Below are positions 25,301 through 37,917 of a DNA stretch of 64,000 bases, in pieces (positions within the stretch are counted from its first letter, which is position 1; each line of letters starts with the position of its first letter). The stretch covers positions 12,165,033 through 12,229,032 of the forward strand of contig WMCF01000015.1 of assembly GCA_009792885.1 (NCBI GenBank). The letters run 5' to 3'. A model generated the notes under the pieces. The model was not told where the DNA came from and made no database searches. It saw only the letters and a program-made list of their open reading frames with translations. Origin of the DNA: Eremophila alpestris peregrina (taxonomy: Eukaryota > Chordata > Aves > Passeriformes > Alaudidae). The position numbers and the translations under genes are program-made.

Positions 25301-27300
25301 TAGATGTGAATATTTATAGCAAAACTTTCAATAGAGGACAAATTATATGAAAATGCATCTTTTTTTTCCCCAGAGATAATTCTGTCATCTGTTTAAAAAA
25401 AATCTATTTGATGAGTTCAATTTAGGCAGAAATTAAATTAATTAGTGGAGCATAGTTAAAACTATTCAAGTTTCTTTCCTGTCAATTACCTTTTATTATG
25501 AATGTTTTTAATTAGATTATCTGAGAAGTAAAAACAAAATTAAAATAAAATAAAAATGGTGAGATCCATTCCCTGATTTAATCACAATGAAACAAATAAA
25601 GTTAATTCACCAGTCTAGGTCTCAGTAAACTGGGGTATGGGTTGAATCTTATCTTACCTCAGCTTCTGGCTACAATATTAATCAATGAATAGGAATTGCA
25701 TTGAAATGCATTGTATTCCAAATATCTTTTATAATTATTTACAGAGCACTTCCAGAGTGTTAGAATGGCTTTAAAAGAGGGAGGAAAACAGCTATTCTGC
25801 TCTGAGGAATCTGCAAAAGGATTTGACAATATCTGATGGAGGAAAGTGTGGATGAAATGAAATTGAAGGCAATGACTGAGATGATGTTTTAATAATTATT
25901 TGAACCTTCCTTTTCTCAAAAGTACTTCTTTCTGGCTTTTTTTACCATTGCTAAATTCAACAAGAAGGAAGAGTCAACTGTTCAATGGGTTCTGTAGAAG
26001 TAAATGTGGAAAGAGCTATCTTAAGTTAGAAGAGCTGAGGTAAAGTCATAAATGTAAGCTATTCCGCAGGATATAGGGAGAAATGAAGTTAGAAAGAATA
26101 GAAATGGAATCAACTGATTTAATTGCCTGAAGCAGCAAAAAAGTATGGGGAAAACATATGAGACCTTGCATGAGGTATGAGAGAGAAATTATATAAAACA
26201 TGGATTGCAAAAACCATAGATGGTCTTAAATCTCTGGCAAAGCTTAAATTGAAGCAGTGAAAATACTTAACGTGCATACCTTCCAAGGGAGCAGAAAGTA
26301 GAGGAAGACTACTAAAATGTGTTCAGATAACTAACCAGTATTTCAGTTGCTCAGCAATTGACATTTTGCTATTTGGATAAACTGCTGTGAATTTAGGAAG
26401 AAGTATCAAATCAGCATCGTAAGTCATCCTAAGAACTTTGTATTTGTGTCTTTTCAGAACATGTAAGATGGATGTGCTTCAAGCTCAGACACAGAGTGCA
26501 TGTGAATATATACAATACATAATACATAAGATTATGTATTATGTTATATATATATTCATATATAACCTGACATTGCAGCAGTATTTCCTTTGAATATTAT
26601 TGTGTATTCTACCTCCAAAACTGATTGCCACTTTCATATTGTGCTAAATCTGTCTGATATGTTTACCTTTATTAAGATTTACTTATTACATAATTTTGGC
26701 ATCAAAAGCTCCTAATACAAGTCAAAGTGTCTGACTCCGAGAATAAAGAATAAAGGAAATTTTGTGCTACAAAGTTTCAATTTCTTGAAATCCCTCTCAT
26801 ATTTTGGTAATTAACCTGGCGTTTAACTGTTTACTTCTGGTCTGGCATGTGCTTAAATGCCTTCTTAAATATGTCTCTTCAAATATATACCTAATCCAAT
26901 ACCAATGGCCATGTAAAAGCTTTCCTGCTTATTAAAATTATTCTTCACAAATATAACTTCTCTTTTATGTTGTTGTAGCAATTCTCTTGACTGCAGCCAC
27001 CCTTCCTGCTTTTCATGAGAGAAGTCAGAGAGCAGTAGTCTCTTATACTGCCTATTACACCCTCCTATTGTGCTTATAATTAATATAATTTAAATTTAAC
27101 AACACATCCATAATTCCCCAGTCTAACAGATGGTCCCCAAAGCTAACAGATGTCATCTTATTTATTCACTATCTGATATAATATTTGTGACATAATGATT
27201 AGCTTCTGTGCAAATAGCTTTGATGTCAAAAGAAGAGAATGAAGATTTAACAATAGAAAGAAGAAAAAACCTAGGCCCAAAAATATATTTTATTTCATCA
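22323..27300. other. non-coding stretch, no supported gene
   Basis: AT-rich DNA without a supported gene. A near-perfect palindrome lies at 26517-26544 beside an AT dinucleotide run (about 26546-26565). T runs occur near 24580 and 25360. Confidence 0.6.
26517..26544. repeat. perfect AT-rich palindrome, 13-bp arms
   Basis: Arms ACATAATACATAA (26517-26529) and TTATGTATTATGT (26532-26544) are exact reverse complements around a 2-base centre. The loop is too short for a microRNA hairpin. A cruciform-prone site or chance in AT-rich DNA. Confidence 0.85.
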
Positions 27301-27314
27301 CAGAGCCACAGAAT

Positions 27315-27790
27315 GGACATGAGCCGGCAATGTGCACTTACGGCCAAGAAAGCCAATGTTTTCCTGGGCTCTCCTGTGAGGAATGGCTGAGAGATTTAGA
27401 TTTGTTCAGCCTGGAGAAGAGAAGTCTTCTGTGTGACCTAATTGCAGCCTTCCACGTCCTGAAGGGAGCCTATGAGAAAGTTGGGGAGAGATGAGAAGAA
27501 AGGAAGCCTATGAAAAGGAAGGAGAGAGACAAGAGCATTTAGTGACAAGACAGAGAGGAATGGCTTGAAACTGAAAGACAGTATGTTTATTTTGGATATG
27601 AGGAGGAAATGTTTTTTCTGTGTGTGGCAAGGAACAGGTTGCTCACAGAAGTTATGCATGCTCCATCCCTGATAGTGTTCAAGGCCAGGCTGGATGGAGT
27701 TCTGAGCAACCTGGTCTAGTGAAAGGTATCCCTGCCCATGGCAAGGGGATTGGAACTAGATGGTCTTTGAGGTCCCTTCTAAGTCATATG
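27315..27790 (+). mobile_element. CR1 LINE 3' end with internal deletion
   Basis: Bases 27315-27367 encode the RT stretch MDMSRQCALTAKKAN (family form 'MS.QCALVAKKAN'). The sequence then jumps at about 27368 to 'ctcctgtgaggaatggctgag', which in an intact CR1 lies about 200 bases later. From there it runs through 'ttcagcctggagaagagaag' and the 3' UTR to 'gatggtctttgaggtcccttct' at 27760-27780. The terminal 8-mer repeats are lost. Part of the UTR (about 27480-27540) is also diverged and purine-rich. A dead, 5'-truncated copy. Confidence 0.87.
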
Positions 27791-30700
27791 AAAATAAAAT
27801 CTATGTTCCTCTGCATGTCTATTAAAGACTAAGAACAGATACAGGAATTTGTTCTAGTTTAGATATTCATGCCAAGATATAATGAAAGTTAAGACCTGCT
27901 GAATTAAAAGCTTCAACTTTACTGAAAGGAGGGTTAAAAATGAAGCAAAAAAACCCTGAAAATACAAAGGAGAAATTAATTGTCAAGGATGTTTTTCTTT
28001 TCTTCTATTCCACTTGCCTTTGGCACCCATTTTCAGGGCTAATTTTAGCAAGTCACTTTAAGTTAGAATTATTTAAAATGTTCAGTATGTATATAGTACT
28101 TTTAAAGTGCAATCATTTGGAAGTGATTTTCTTTGACACTATGGACAGAAACAGATATAATGTATTTTTAAGGAGACAAATTATATTAAATCTACATAAA
28201 ATAATAAATATTTATTTAATCTTCAAATTAGCATCTTTTGTACTGCAAGAGATTTCTATTGTTGTTGAAACTCTCCTGGGTAGTTATGGGATTTAACAGG
28301 AAATGTCAAATCCTTATGCAATAAGCTGATAATGACTTTTTATTTTTTTTATCAGTGGAAATGTATATTAGTCAAAAAACACTTCTAGGGATGTGCTTGT
28401 CACAGCTGTTTTGGATAATTTTATTTTCTGAAGAAAATAATTATAATACATTATTTTTTATTATTTTAATTTATTTATTTTTGCATTTACCCCCAAAAAA
28501 CTATTCCAAGAATGGGATGATTCAAGGAATGTATCTGTACTTATACATGCTAGACTATAATATTATTAATGAAAGCAATGGATGGGGTTTTATTTTGTTG
28601 TGCTGTAAAGCCTTACCTGCTTTCTGTTTGCCTGTTACATGTTCTCTGGTCTGGGCCCTGAGATTGTCATGGTTTTCCATTAAAGAAACTTGCAATTTTG
28701 GAGAAACATTGGGTTATCCTACACAGTCTACCCAGAGAGACACGAGACACTCTGAGTAGATTTAGGAATTAATTCGTAAGGTAAAGCTTCTCTAAGTAGG
28801 AATTTGTGACTTAGAGGTTGCAGACATATCACCATAGGGAATGATATAGAAAAATGGAACAACATAAAGATGAAATGAATATAACATAAATTGATGTGAG
28901 TAACACAATTTGACTTGGAAAGATCCAGAGCCCTTCATAGGTAAACTAACACCATCTTGGCTTTTTTTTTTTTTTCTTTTTTTCTCTGACCTCATTAATC
29001 TGATAATTTGTAGTATTCTTCCTTTCTCCTTTATGTGCTTCATATATTGTATTAATCTTTTCTCCAATATACTATTTCACCCTTCACTAGTCTCTGTTTT
29101 AAACTCTGAGTAAGAAATTGCTGGCAAATACAGGGGTAATATCTTTTATTCAGACAAATTCCTTCAGATACCACCTTCATTTGGTCTGCCACCACAGAAT
29201 GACAATACTAATAATAATAACAATAGCACTTCATATTGCTCTCACTATATCAGATAAGCTTTATTGCTTGGTGTCGTATGCTGAGTGCTGACAGACATCA
29301 GGAACTGGGCTTAGAAAATGTTGAAATCTGTTTGACACATATCTGGACAGACATTTATTCAGAGTGTTTCTTTGCTGTAAAAAAACTTTTTATGGAACAT
29401 CAACTATTTGAATATTTTTTTCTATATAATAATTTGTTTCCTGGTATAGCATGATGCGGTCTATATACCTATTTCCTAACACAAGAGTGGATGCGCTGAG
29501 AAGTAATCTGATAATGCCATAAAGATATGTCATAGCTCAGTGAAATTTACAGAGCTAACACAGGGAAACAGCGCAAGGTTGAAAAATATGGCAGAAAGAT
29601 CTGGTTGTTCTGCAGACACTTGACACACATGGCCTTTAAATACTGAAATCACACTTTTGTCCTTTTGCCACCAGCTTCAGTAATCACTGAACCAGCGCCT
29701 ATTTTTGTCACTCTTGTTTTCATATTGCAGGCATTATTTTAATGTCCTGTTAGAGAGCTTATCAATTAGTATACAGGTAGTCTTGACATTGGTATTGACA
29801 GTTTTTTATTCCATGTTTTCCATCTTTTATGGATTTTAGAAATGCATATTAATTAGGTTTCTTTTAGTCTTCCATTAATTTATCTTTTGCTCATAAACTT
29901 CCATTAAAAAAATAAAAAGATTATTTTTACTAAGCAGGTTTTCTTCTGATGCAAAATAAAATACCTGTCTTGGTTTTTTCTATTTTTCTTAATCTGAAAA
30001 ATGCTTGATCAGGACTGAAGGTTCAATTCTAATTTTTGTCTTCATCAATTTTAAAGCTGTTGCAGTGCCTTAACTTTGTCTTACTTAGTGAATTAAAACC
30101 TTTAATTTTCTGTATTATGTCTACAGAGCTGAGTGACTCACAATAGCCCTTAGGAAATACCAAGTGTTTCCTATAAGATAGGTAACAGGAAATTTTGAAT
30201 AGAAGGTTATGAGAAGTCCCCAGCTCATAATCCCTAACGTTCACCTATTTGTAGGTGCATGGTGCTCTTCTCACTAAGTTAAAGCTGGCATAGATCTTAG
30301 TTGCCATAATACTAGCAAGGTCAGTATCTCCAGACAAATGGGGAAACTATTTGTGGTAGAAAATTTTCTCCTTTGCCTGAGGAAGGCTTTCTACATCTTT
30401 TTTGTCCAGCCTTCTCTGAAAGTAGAGACTCTGATATTGATTTAAAATGGTACTTGGAACACCAATCACGCAAATCTTCCTGTTTAATAGGTTTTACTTT
30501 TAGAGGAGTAAATAGTTATTTGGCTTCTAGTATATCTATAGCTCTACATCAAAGACACAGGAATATCTATTTTATGAATGTCTATGTATGTCCAGGTACA
30601 CTTAGAATAAGGCAGGTTTTAGTCATGCCCAGAGATAAATATTTGGGGAACCTAAGGGACTTCATTAGCAAGGGAATTCATTATGTGAGTTTTGCAGACT

Positions 30701-31509
30701 TATCCTTTTTTTAAATTCATTACATCTACATCTGCTGATTTTAATACCCTTTAGATAATCATCATTAAACAGGATTTTGTTGAGGTATTTTGAAAATTAA
30801 TGCCAGTTTCCAATCCCATTACTTAGCCTTTTTGGGGGAAAAACCCATTAAAAATAAATCTTAGTGTATGCATTTATATTATTTTTTATGTTACAAGGAC
30901 CACCCAGGGAGACTCTGGTGTGAATCTCTGCAAATTTCAGACATCAGTAGAGTCAAAGAGAATTTTCTCATATTCTGAGGTAATAATGATTCAAATGGGA
31001 GAAGTAAAAGAGTAATGCTAGAATCTCCAATATATGAAGAATGAAGGCAAAAGGTAACTGAAAAAAAGTCCAGAAGTCAACAACAAGACAACTGTCAGGC
31101 ATTCACAAAATTTTAAAGAAGTATTTCTAATTAAATTCTTAGAAAACTACAGGTGGATGAATAGAAGATCTGGTAGAAAACATATATGTTATAGTACCAA
31201 TAAAATTAAAAAGAAGAGTGATATAATGAAAAGATAAGTGCAGAAGCTTAGAAAATGAGATGTACAACAGAATTAGCAATGGGAAACAGGTAGTAAGGAA
31301 AGGTTGTGCCAGCTTGATAAACATCAAGGTCTGGTAGATTGTTACCACTGAATAGTGCTGCCATACCAGTAAATACTTGAAAAGAATATATGCTTGTGAA
31401 ACAGAATTTATGGCATTCTTGGTTTAAATAAGCATTTTACTGGAACTGTGTTGTTCTTAACTTTCAAATATAAAATAGAATTAACTAAGAGGGAACAAAT
31501 TGATGTCTA
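27791..31509. other. non-coding stretch, no supported gene
   Basis: AT-rich. Two frames of 118 and 134 codons (27940-28296, 28355-28759, plus) are the longest here. They are rich in Leu, Ile, Phe and Tyr as expected from AT-rich random frames, and show no domain. Contains a T tract at 28962-28985 and an AAT-type run at 29205-29222. Confidence 0.6.
28962..28985 (+). repeat. T-rich tract
   Basis: Two T runs split by single C residues. Simple repeat. Confidence 0.8.
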
Positions 31510-31835
31510 TGACTATCTGAAGGCAGGCTGCTGAAAGAATGGATCCAGGCTCTTCTCCATCAAGCAATAGGGCAAGAGGCAATGGACAGAAACTGATGCA
31601 CCGAAAGTTCCACCTGGATATGAGGAAGAACTTATTTACTGTGTGAGTGGTCATGCACTGGAACAGGTTGCCCAGAGAGGTTGTGGAGTCTCCCTCTCTG
31701 GAGAACTCAAGAGCTATATGGACACAATCCTGTGTCACATGCTCTGGGATGGCCCTGCTTGAGCAGGGAGTTTGGATCAGATGATCCACTGTGGTCCTGT
31801 CCAACCTGACCCATTCCATGATTCTGTGATAAAAA
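31510..31835 (+). mobile_element. CR1 LINE, 5'-truncated 3' UTR end
   Basis: It starts in the 'tatctgaaggcaggctg' block and runs through 'ggcaagaggcaatggaca', 'aagttccacctggatatgagg' and 'ggaacaggttgcccagagagg'. It ends with 'gatgatccactgtggtcctgtccaacctgac' and the terminal 'attccatgattctgtgat'. The 3' end including the family's 8-mer tail is preserved, and one of the best-preserved ends in the window. Frames over the opposite strand are shadows of the UTR. Confidence 0.93.
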
Positions 31836-32574
31836 ATACAAAATGCAAATAGCTGATGACTGTGAAAGGTGTGAAAAACCACAAGACTAAAGCTCTCCCC
31901 AGTAACTGATGTGCTTTACAACTAGGCTCAAACACTTGCAAACTTTAATGAAGTGTGCATCTTCATGTAGTGTATTTACGTGTAGGCAGGATGTCAACCA
32001 GACCCATGGATGATAGCTCTAGGAGCTACAGTTAGAGAACATTCCATACAAGTTCCATCAAAAGGGAGATTCAGAGAAGGATAACGAGAACAGAGTCAGC
32101 AATGCCTTGGCCCAGTAAGCTGGGATGTCTTCTAGGAGCCTTTGAAAGGACAGAAGAATTTCTGTGACAGGACACTCTGTATTACTCTCTGGAGAAGCTA
32201 CAGCCACTGAGTAGGTAAGAACTTCAGATTACTTTCCTGAAAATTTCTGGTGTAAAAGAACCACCTTTGGGGTCAAAAAATCTGTGATGGAGGACAAAGA
32301 CTGAACAAAATTTTCAGGCATAGTAACATGATCAGAGGGAGACTTTTAATGGTTATCCCAGTAAAACTCCAAAGGAAAAAAGGACATTCTTTTTAGGACT
32401 AACTACACCTAACCTTGGATCTTAATAATGGCTATGGCTTCATATGGGTTTGCCATTTTAATTCTTTTACAGTGACAAGAGTAATAGCTTTTTTTTAAGG
32501 TATATTTTATTTCATCCTAAAGTACATTTCTAAAATAGATACTCAAACACAGCTGTCTCTTATGTAAGTTGCTC

Positions 32575-32591
32575 AATAATAATAATAATAC
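32575..32591 (+). repeat. AAT microsatellite
   Basis: Five to six AAT units in a row. Confidence 0.85.
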
Positions 32592-34103
32592 ACTTAACAA
32601 TCTTTTCTATAAGTAGCACTCTGAAAATGTGGTAAAATAACTCTTTGATATTTCCTGATCATGTAAAATAAATTTTAAAAATCTTAAAAGCCAAGAGTAT
32701 TACTGTGCAGAGCTTATGGATTTCAGTAACACTAACAAAAGCTGTTAATTTTGTAAGATGAAGAGCATGCTGTCAGAAATTTGCTCTTTCAATTAATCTA
32801 AAGGTTGTTTTATATAATTTATATTTTCTGATTGCCTGCATCTAAGACGTGGTTAAAAACATTTTAGAATATACAGTCTTGTTCACCATATAGATACAAC
32901 TAATTTGCAGTAAATCTACTTCCAAAAGATTCAGTATCTTTCTGCTTAGTCTGTGCATTTCCTGTTTTGTAGAAAGATGTTTTTATTTCCCTGCTGATGT
33001 TTATGTACTTGTTCTGTAACTGTATTACAGCTTCATTGCTGTAATTCATTGACTTTAGTGGAGTTATTCTTTTCATGTAGTCATTCCCAGACTTATTCTT
33101 ACACAAGTATAGTCTGTAAAGTCTGTATGATTTCTCTTTATATATAACCTAAAGAAATCTTTGTATTCATTGTGCATATTAAGAACAAAAAGGACCTGTG
33201 GGCAAAAAAAGAGGAAATCATACCATACATAGCAAATTTGAAGGCGTGAATGGGTAATCAACTTAAATCAAATGGCATAGCTGCAGGAGGTACAAGTTTA
33301 CATTCGTGGATACAGTCTTCTTGCTCTGCACTCTTCCAGCATGCCAAAGTAGCTAAAAACTTGGCACAGGAAGCACAGGAAGCTGGGTTTCTAACTGCTT
33401 TGCATCAGTGCACAGCAGTTGGAGCACTCTGGCACATCTGCCCCTATAATGATGCAAATTGATGCAGGAAGTGAAACTTCATAAAAATGTCTCAGACTTC
33501 CATTGGGAAGACCAGACACAGACTTGACATAAATACTTTGCCTGTGTAAATCATGAGTTCAGTGGAGCTGGACTGACTTACACATGACTTACATAAATTT
33601 CAGATCCAGACTCAGATTGTGAAAATTATGAATGGAGATAATGTATTGATGAAAATCAACAGCAATATCCAGTAGGAAGATAACTTAAATGTAGTCTAAA
33701 TAATGCTAAATAATGACTGTTCTCATGGACTGCCAAGACAAGGTGAGCCGTGCCATGGAAAACAAGCGTAACACATGGCAACCATGAAGGTTCCATCAAA
33801 AAAGTAATTCTTTTTGTTGTCTCCTAGTTAGGAATTTTGCTAGCAATATGCAAAAAGCATCATTGTAGCTGTACTATATAAATATTCAGCTAAGAAATGC
33901 TACTCCAAGTATCTTGGCATAGTGTTCTGAAACACTATTTTGCAGATGTTAGTTTTTGTTTCATGTATTTTTTACTCAACTTACACTATTGTTCTTAAAA
34001 TGCTTATAAAATGCCTGATCTTTTTTACTGTTCACATTTAACATCTTCATGATTCACTTGCATATTTTCATTGTTTGGGATTTTTATCCTGTTCTGATAA
34101 ACA

Positions 34104-34225
34104 ATATTTTATTGATTCAGCTGCAGATTTTAATGCCTCAAAATGTACAAATATTGCCTATGTGTTACAGTGTGTACTTTGATGTTCCAATTAGATATTT
34201 TATGGATCCAGCTGCATACTTTGGT
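34104..34225 (+). repeat. diverged direct repeat, ~30-bp unit
   Basis: The block around 34107 ('attttattgattcagctgca') and the block around 34196 ('attttatggatccagctgca') are similar over about 30 bases and lie about 90 bases apart. A third partial 'ggtgatccagttggattc' follows at 34223. An old local duplication is likely; chance is possible. Confidence 0.45.
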
Positions 34226-35820
34226 GATCCAGTTGGATTCTTGATTGTCAATAAAATTGGTAGTCACACTATCCTCTATGTTAATTAAAGTCAGTCAATA
34301 CAGTATTTTCATAACTAGTTTGAGGAAACAAACTGAAAAAAAAGCCAAAAAAAAATCCTAAAATCTATTTTTTTTCTTCATAATATGCCATACTACACCA
34401 GAATTTTAAGTTAAACAAATTAGCTTAGTTATAATGAAAATACAAAAACAAGGCATCAGGTTGTCATAAACATGGCGGGACCCATAGGAATTTAGGCAGG
34501 CTGTTCAGTGTACTGCACTTTGCTAAGTATTTTGTAGGCAATTCAGGCTACCAAAGGACCTTCTGGTCTATCTTCAGTACAGAATTTGTAAGGTTTATGG
34601 ATTTATTTATCACATCCAAAATATATCAATGGTGTCTCTTAAATAACCATTAATGGAAAAAAAAATCCTTCTTCTGTTTAGGAATTCTACTATATCAAGT
34701 TACTGTGCACTGCATCAGTCATCCAAAGGTTTCTGTTTTAAGAATTACTACACCTTAAAATTGAATACATATTTACAGTTTGCTATATGTTGTTGCAATT
34801 TACCTTCAGTCCACATCAGACTAAATGTTATATTAGAGGCATATAAAAAGATAGAAAAGGGAACCAGAGGCATGAATATTTCTCTCCTTTGGTCACATTT
34901 AAGAATGGATTCTGTATATCCATTTCAGCTCCAGAGAACTGATCCTTAATAAAAAGAAACAAATCTCTACAGTCCTTCTCTCCTTCTGAAATGTACCACT
35001 GTGTTTCACAGTCAGTCTTCTATTTCACTCTGCCTATTAGACTAGCAGAAAATATTTCTTAAACTTATCACAACTTTGCTATGGCTCAAGAGAATCTGTG
35101 GAAGGTAGGTGTGCTTTAGCTCAGTACTTGGCACAAACAGTCTGTGGACCACCACTGACAACACAGCTTCTGTCATGTGGGTGTTTCTCTACACACTCTC
35201 ATTTCCAAAGACGAGGTTCTTTAAGATACTTTATGCAAAAATTATGAAATAGATTAATAAGAATAGTTTTATGAGGTGGGATACCTCAGGTGCAGTCACT
35301 TATTATAATCTTTTTTTACTGTCTCACTAAAGGTATGGAGGTCATAAACTTTTTGCTTCCTTCCTAATTTCTTCCAAGACTTATTTCCTCTTTATCCTAA
35401 TGCCAAGAATTTAACTGAATATTTCTGTCACTGTAGCTTATGAAATTCAAACAGTTATCACTATAATTTACCACACCACACAGTCACTTTTCTTTGAAAG
35501 GGTGTTTCCTACCTTCTTGATATCTTAGTTAGTACTGACATTTCTATTTATTTTACAGCTGCTCTCACTATTTGACCGGGGTCTCCTTTGATAAGACATA
35601 TCTGCCTCCCTTAACCTTAAGCATACTTATAATTTACTGTTGTTTCAGTTGTGCATCTCCTTGGAGCATCTGAGATTCAGATTCACTCTTTACCAGCATA
35701 CAATGTTATGGGTGCAGAAGCTTTGCTGATCCACAGGAAAACTGGATATTATATAAGTTTGGAGATGAAAGCTAAGCTCATTTCTGATTTGTTTCAGTTT
35801 TCTTCTCTTTCTTTATACAT

Positions 35821-35896
35821 GATGAAGGTCAAAATCACTCAGAAAGAAAACACTGAGCGTGTGGGAACTACCTTGAGTATTTAAAAAGAACATCAT
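35821..35896 (+). repeat. inverted repeat, arm A (unclassified element)
   Basis: About 77 bases beginning 'gatgaaggtcaaaatcactc' that reappear as a reverse complement at 37582-37657. The first 29 bases match with one mismatch, and overall identity is roughly 85% by eye. Sequence outside the block does not match. The family is not known to me. Confidence 0.8.
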
Positions 35897-36394
35897 GTGA
35901 TTCATGGTTTCTATTTTTTGCCCTGTTTTTCGTTGCTGAAAAGTAGTTTTTAAAAGCTTATGGATAAGATAGGCTTTGTATTTATTTATTCGATCTCTGT
36001 GAGTTTCTTAAATTTCTCTCATTTTTTGTCACAGTGCAACACTACCTAAGAGTTAAAAGAAAAAAAACCACTAATCCATACTTGACCAAGGATTCCTTGC
36101 TTTTATCACATCAAAGTATATAATTCATAGATATTTTCCTAAAATTCATTCCCTTGTGGTTCAGCAAATTCCATAGTTACTGGTGGTAAAATATTATCGT
36201 GTTACTGAACTTGCTAAATAAAGCTTTTCCTATGCAACTTGTATTGTAAAAAGTTCATATGGAAATAAGGTGATGAGAAAAGATAGTCTTTGTCCTACCT
36301 GCTTGGACAGTTAAAGGGATACTTTACAGAATTTTGCTGCCTTATGCCAGCTGTACAGACTTTCAGTAGGCATAAAAACTACTTAGATATGAAA

Positions 36395-36454
36395 GTTATT
36401 CTATGGATGTTATTCTACAGATACAATAATATAACTACAAGTTATTCTACAGAT
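36395..36454 (+). repeat. 14-mer present three times
   Basis: 'gttattctatggat' at 36395-36408 is followed directly by 'gttattctacagat' at 36409-36422, and an exact copy of the latter lies at 36441-36454 after an 18-base spacer. Confidence 0.85.
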
Positions 36455-36587
36455 CAAAGATGGTGATTGCAGCTGATGGAGGATCTTGAGGTCTTATCCA
36501 CTGCCTCACCTCCCTAGCAGTTCAGGCATACTTTCCACTTTCATCAGTTTTGACTGCCTCTGGATCTCCATTTTAGCAGCTCCCAGA

Positions 36588-36604
36588 TTTTTTTTTTTTT
36601 TTTT
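36588..36604 (+). repeat. poly-T run (17 T)
   Basis: Seventeen consecutive T. No retroposed sequence recognised on the minus strand. Confidence 0.85.
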
Positions 36605-37464
36605 GGTGATCTCTTATTCTGTTTCTTCAGCTTTTATTCCAGTTTTTTCTGTTTTATTGTGAGTTTTGTTAACAGCCCTCAGGTATCCAGATTGCTACTG
36701 ACTGGGCCAGACTTGGGCTGCTCATCTGGGACTGAATTTGTATCCACAACCTCTTTTTCCCCCCTAGTCATGCTGCTTCAGCTACTGTATAAATTCCTTG
36801 AGATTTTCTCCAATACCGTGTATGATCCTCCCTCAAAGATCTTCATGTTCCCTTTTACTAAACTCTCGAAAAACTCACCACAGGCTACCTTGAAATATTC
36901 ATATAGACTTGCAATAATCTTCACAGTTTATAGTGTTCCCTACAAAACATAGTTCTCAGATGGAGTATAGATGTCCAAAACCAAAGTGGATTCTCAAGCT
37001 GAACAAACTGGAAACTTTACTATGGCTTTCCTCTGTAAATTCCCTAATTCTCTGAAAGAGACACTAGCTTGTATTTCTCTTATTGAACAGGAAAACAAAT
37101 TCTCACCGATGTTGGTGATTCAAATTGACTGATGGAAGGGAGAAAGCTCATCAACAATGTCATAACTGACAAAAAGGGTCATTCTTAGACTTAGTGGTAG
37201 ATAGTCTATGGCTCTCCAGCCTCAGGCAGCTCCCTAGCATTTATGATGCCCACACAAGAGTGAATTTTAGGACTTGATGTAGGATAGCACTGCATCAGTC
37301 AGGAGGCTGACAGATGACACTCTGACGATAACACAACATAACTTGTCTTGGGCCAAGTTCCATGATCTAGTCTTCAGACAATCAACTAAATCCCTGAAGA
37401 TCTGTTGCAAGCGCACCCAGAGTTGCTCTGAGGTGCTCAGAATATGACTTGTTGCCCTCACAGT

Positions 37465-37570
37465 ATCACAGAATGAGTAATTCTGGTCCAAATCCCTGCT
37501 CAGACAGGGTCATCTGAAAGCATATTGCACACAATTGCATTGTGGTGATTGCCTTCAGATACATGAAGAA
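37465..37570 (-). mobile_element. CR1 LINE, short diverged 3' end
   Basis: The plus strand carries 'tatcacagaatga', then 'ctggtccaaatccctgctcagacagggtcatct' and 'agcatattgcacacaattgcat', complementary to the last ~100 bases of CR1. The middle of the 'ggttggaagggacc' block is missing just after the terminal repeat. Old and short, but the order of signatures is right. Confidence 0.72.
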
Positions 37571-37581
37571 TCTGTTTCATG

Positions 37582-37657
37582 ATGTTCTCTTTAAATATAC
37601 TAGGTGGTTCCCACATTCTCACTGGTTTCTTTCTGAGTGATTTTGACCCTCATCATC
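37582..37657 (-). repeat. inverted repeat, arm B (unclassified element)
   Basis: Reverse complement of the element at 35821-35896. It lies directly upstream (in minus orientation) of the CR1 end at 37465-37570. It is not part of the CR1 consensus as I know it, because CR1 has the 'gaacaggttgcccagagagg' block there. A small exact hairpin (GAAGTGAG, TC, CTCACTTC) follows at 37660-37677. Confidence 0.8.
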
Positions 37658-37659
37658 AA

Positions 37660-37677
37660 GAAGTGAGTCCTCACTTC
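37660..37677. repeat. short perfect hairpin
   Basis: Eight-base arms 37660-37667 and 37670-37677 around TC. It sits at the outer edge of inverted-repeat arm B, so it may mark an element border or be chance. Confidence 0.6.
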
Positions 37678-37917
37678 CTAAGTGACAAATAACAGGGGAA
37701 AAAAAAAAAAGAGGGAATTGTTGTATTGATTTTGAGAATGGAAATATTTGAACACTTCATTTTCTGGTCATAGGCAGATGAGAAAAGAAGGTTAAAAAGT
37801 GTTTTAAGGATGAAATAGTTATTTTGTAAAAAAGTAATTTCCTAACTGAGCCCAAAGAGTGGTTTGGATATATCCCTTGACAAAAATGCTTTCTTTTGTT
37901 TTGTATTTTTTTCCCAG

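Larger units (their letters stand above)
31836..37464. other. non-coding stretch, no supported gene
   Basis: No gene seen. Items listed separately: an AAT run (32575-32591), a diverged internal duplication (34104-34225), one arm of an inverted repeat (35821-35896), a triplicated 14-mer (36395-36454) and a T run (36588-36604). Confidence 0.6.

Noticed and set aside
26517..26544. microRNA hairpin
   Set aside because: A 2-base loop and AT-only arms are not compatible with a miRNA precursor.
28355..28759. 134-codon plus-strand frame
   Set aside because: Hydrophobic, AT-driven composition, no domain, no splice or promoter context.
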